DNA of 64,000 nt from Caulobacter sp048541825 (GTDB lineage: Bacteria > Pseudomonadota > Alphaproteobacteria > Caulobacterales > Caulobacteraceae). Where the stretch lies: positions 2,418,001 through 2,482,000 of the forward strand of contig NZ_CP183332.1 of assembly GCF_048541825.1 (NCBI RefSeq). The letters are read 5' to 3'. The notes beneath the pieces are model-generated. The model saw only the letters and a list, made by a program, of their open reading frames with translations. It was not told the DNA's origin and searched no databases. Below, one piece after another: positions 62,401 to 64,000 of the stretch (its first letter is position 1; each line of letters opens with the position of its first letter). Both the position numbers and the translations under genes were made by a program.

Positions 62401-63909
62401 ATGGCAGACGCGATTGCGTCCAGCGGAACAAAACCGCTGTATTCCAACGGCTACAAGGCCACGGTGCTGGGGCTTTTGCTCGCCACCTACACCTTCAACT
62501 TCATTGATCGGACGATCATCGCCACCATCGGTCAGGCCATCAAGGTCGACCTGAAGCTGACCGATACCCAGCTGGGCCTGCTGGGGGGGCTGTATTTCGC
62601 CCTGCTCTATACGATCCTGGGCATTCCCATCGCGCGCCTGGCCGAGCGCTTCAACCGCGTGACGATCATCTCGGTGTCGCTGGTGATCTGGTCGGGCTTC
62701 ACCGCCCTGTGCGGCAGCGCCGCCAGCTTCGCCCAGCTGGCCGCCTACCGCTTCGGGGTCGGCATCGGCGAGGCGGGCTGCTCGCCCCCCAGCCACTCGC
62801 TGATCAGCGACTATTATGCGCCCAAGCAGCGGGCCACGGCCCTGTCGATCTATTCGTTCGGCATTCCGCTGGGCACCATGTTCGGCGCCGTGGCCGGCGG
62901 CTGGCTGGCCCAGGAATTCAGCTGGCGCGTGGCCTTCGTTATCGTCGGCCTGCCGGGCATCCTGCTGGCGATCATCGTCAAGCTGGTGGTCAAGGAGCCG
63001 CCCCGCGGTCACTCCGAGGCCAGGGAACAGCCCCTCGAAGCCGAGGACGTTGTGGTCGAGCCGCCGAAGCCGGCCTTCTCGATGGCCAACGAGTTCCGCG
63101 AAATGTGGGCCGTGACCAAGGTGCTGTTTGGCAAGTGGCCGGTGCTGCACATGGTGCTGGGCGTGACCATCGCCTCGTTCGGCTCCTATGGCTCCGGCGC
63201 CTTCGTGCCGTCCTATTTCGTGCGGGCCTTTGGCCTGGACCTGGCGCAGGTGGGCCTGATCACCGGCCTGATCGGCGGCTTCTCGGCCGGGGTCGGCACC
63301 CTGGTCGGCGGCTTCCTCAGCGACTGGGCCGGCAAGAAGAGCGCCAAGTGGTACGCCCTGACGCCCGCCATCGGCCTGACGATCTGTACGCCGATCTACA
63401 TCCTGGCCTATCTGCAGCCGACCTGGCAGGCCACGGCCTTGATCCTGCTGGTCCCGGGCATCTTCCACTATGTGTATCTGGCCCCGACCTTTGGCGTGGT
63501 TCAGAACTCGGTGGATCCGCGTCGCCGGGCCACGGCGACGGCCATCCTGTTCTTCTTCCTCAACCTGATCGCCCTGGGCGGCGGGCCGGTGTTCACCGGC
63601 TGGCTTATCGACCATATGGCGCAGTACAACTTCAATACGCCTGACGCCGGCGGCCTGATCGCTTCGCTGTTTGGCTCATTTGGCCTGCCCGAAACGGCCG
63701 CCAACTTCGCCGCCAGCTGCCCCGGCGGCGTCGCGCCCAAGGGTTCGCCCGTCGAACTGGCCGACCAGTGCCGCACCACCCTGGCCCTGGCCAGCCAGCA
63801 GGGCATCATCGTCTCGCTGTGCTTCTATGCCTGGGCCGGACTGCACTACGCCCTGGCCGCGATCGGCATGGTCAAGCATATGAAGGAACGGGCGGTGGCC
63901 CAGGCCTAA
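62401..63909 (+). CDS. MFS transporter, spinster-like, copy 2
   Basis: 502 residues, with the same landmarks as the preceding gene: YTFNFIDRTIIATIGQAIKV, GIPIARLAERFNRVTI, FGVGIGEAGCSPPSHSLISD and YYAPKQRATALSIYSFGIPL. It differs by a long cytoplasmic loop after TM6 (SEAREQPLEAEDVVVEPPKP) and an extra periplasmic loop before the last helix (CPGGVAPKGSPVELADQCRT) with two cysteines that could form a disulfide. It is probably a duplicate that has changed specificity. Confidence 0.88.
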   Translation: MADAIASSGTKPLYSNGYKATVLGLLLATYTFNFIDRTIIATIGQAIKVDLKLTDTQLGLLGGLYFALLYTILGIPIARLAERFNRVTIISVSLVIWSGFTALCGSAASFAQLAAYRFGVGIGEAGCSPPSHSLISDYYAPKQRATALSIYSFGIPLGTMFGAVAGGWLAQEFSWRVAFVIVGLPGILLAIIVKLVVKEPPRGHSEAREQPLEAEDVVVEPPKPAFSMANEFREMWAVTKVLFGKWPVLHMVLGVTIASFGSYGSGAFVPSYFVRAFGLDLAQVGLITGLIGGFSAGVGTLVGGFLSDWAGKKSAKWYALTPAIGLTICTPIYILAYLQPTWQATALILLVPGIFHYVYLAPTFGVVQNSVDPRRRATATAILFFFLNLIALGGGPVFTGWLIDHMAQYNFNTPDAGGLIASLFGSFGLPETAANFAASCPGGVAPKGSPVELADQCRTTLALASQQGIIVSLCFYAWAGLHYALAAIGMVKHMKERAVAQA

Positions 63910-63916
63910 CCTCGAA

Positions 63917-63948
63917 GGCGGGTGGTGGCTAAGCCGTCACCACCCGCC
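63917..63948. terminator. Hairpin between convergent genes
   Basis: An 11-bp perfect stem (63917-63927 with 63938-63948, GGCGGGTGGTG/CACCACCCGCC) with a 10-nt loop that contains the stop codon of the minus-strand gene. No T run follows. Confidence 0.6.
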
Positions 63949-64000
63949 CCTCGCGGACCTCCACCGGCCAGGGCGACAGCTTGGCCCCCACGCAGGGACC
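63929..64000 (-). CDS. C-terminus of a gene entering from the right, possibly Rieske-type
   Basis: The minus frame open from base 64000 gives GPCVGAKLSPWPVEVREGRV then VTA and a TAG at 63931-63929. The pattern GPxxxxxLxPxPVxVxxGxV is common at the end of small Rieske [2Fe-2S] proteins, but 23 residues are too few to be sure. The frame meets a terminator-like hairpin, which supports a real gene end. Confidence 0.4.
   Translation of the reverse strand, partial: GPCVGAKLSPWPVEVREGRVVTA

Overview
The window is GC-rich, densely coded DNA with no rRNA, CRISPR array or insertion sequence. It looks like the chromosome of a Caulobacter-type alphaproteobacterium. The evidence is a recA with an alphaproteobacterial LexA box (GTTC-N7-GTTC), a ccoNOQP-ccoGHIS-hemN block with FixK/FNR boxes, a cobA-DUF2849-cysI-DUF934-cysH sulfate assimilation operon, and frequent GTG/TTG starts and ATGA overlaps. 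The genus is inferred from gene content only.

Layout. 1-12.1 kb: tail of an AEC permease, a VOC protein, alaS, a 1.4 kb repeat-rich gap, recA diverging from an EAL phosphodiesterase, a DUF885 peptidase, an NTF2-like protein, a GNAT acetyltransferase and ilvE. 12.1-18.4 kb: a hexapeptide acetyltransferase, the sulfate/sulfite reduction operon, a divergent LysR regulator and a chorismate mutase. 18.4-19.8 kb: an AIM24-like protein, a lone Hpt protein and tRNA-Lys(CTT). 20-31.6 kb: two regulators, hemN and the complete cbb3 oxidase structural and assembly operon, with three FNR/FixK-type boxes. One box sits between ccoN and a divergent pair of small genes. 31.9-35.1 kb: a receiver protein with an overlapping partner, then an acyl-CoA dehydrogenase and an HTD2-like dehydratase.

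35.1-47.8 kb is the most unusual part. Three consecutive minus-strand genes encode a 2722-residue protein made almost entirely of octapeptide repeats (consensus L-[ST]-x-T-Q-[IVL]-x-x), a SPINDLY/OGT-type TPR glycosyltransferase, and a FkbM methyltransferase fused to a middle helical region and a GT-A-like domain. The repeat has three nested periods that I counted by hand: 8 residues, 7 octads (56 residues) and 31 octads (248 residues). I propose a dedicated modification system acting on a giant Ser/Thr-rich substrate. The proposal rests on gene neighbourhood and composition, not on proof.

48-64 kb: a GH3 beta-glucosidase, a dicarboxylate/amino-acid symporter and a FucP-type sugar transporter with a LacI-type palindrome upstream. 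Then come an envelope-glycan trio (polytopic membrane protein, GtrA, FAD-dependent mutase-like oxidoreductase), a second repeat-rich gap sharing sequence blocks with the alaS-recA gap, a serine hydrolase, a glutathione S-transferase, two tandem MFS paralogues with duplicated leaders, and the tail of a further gene.
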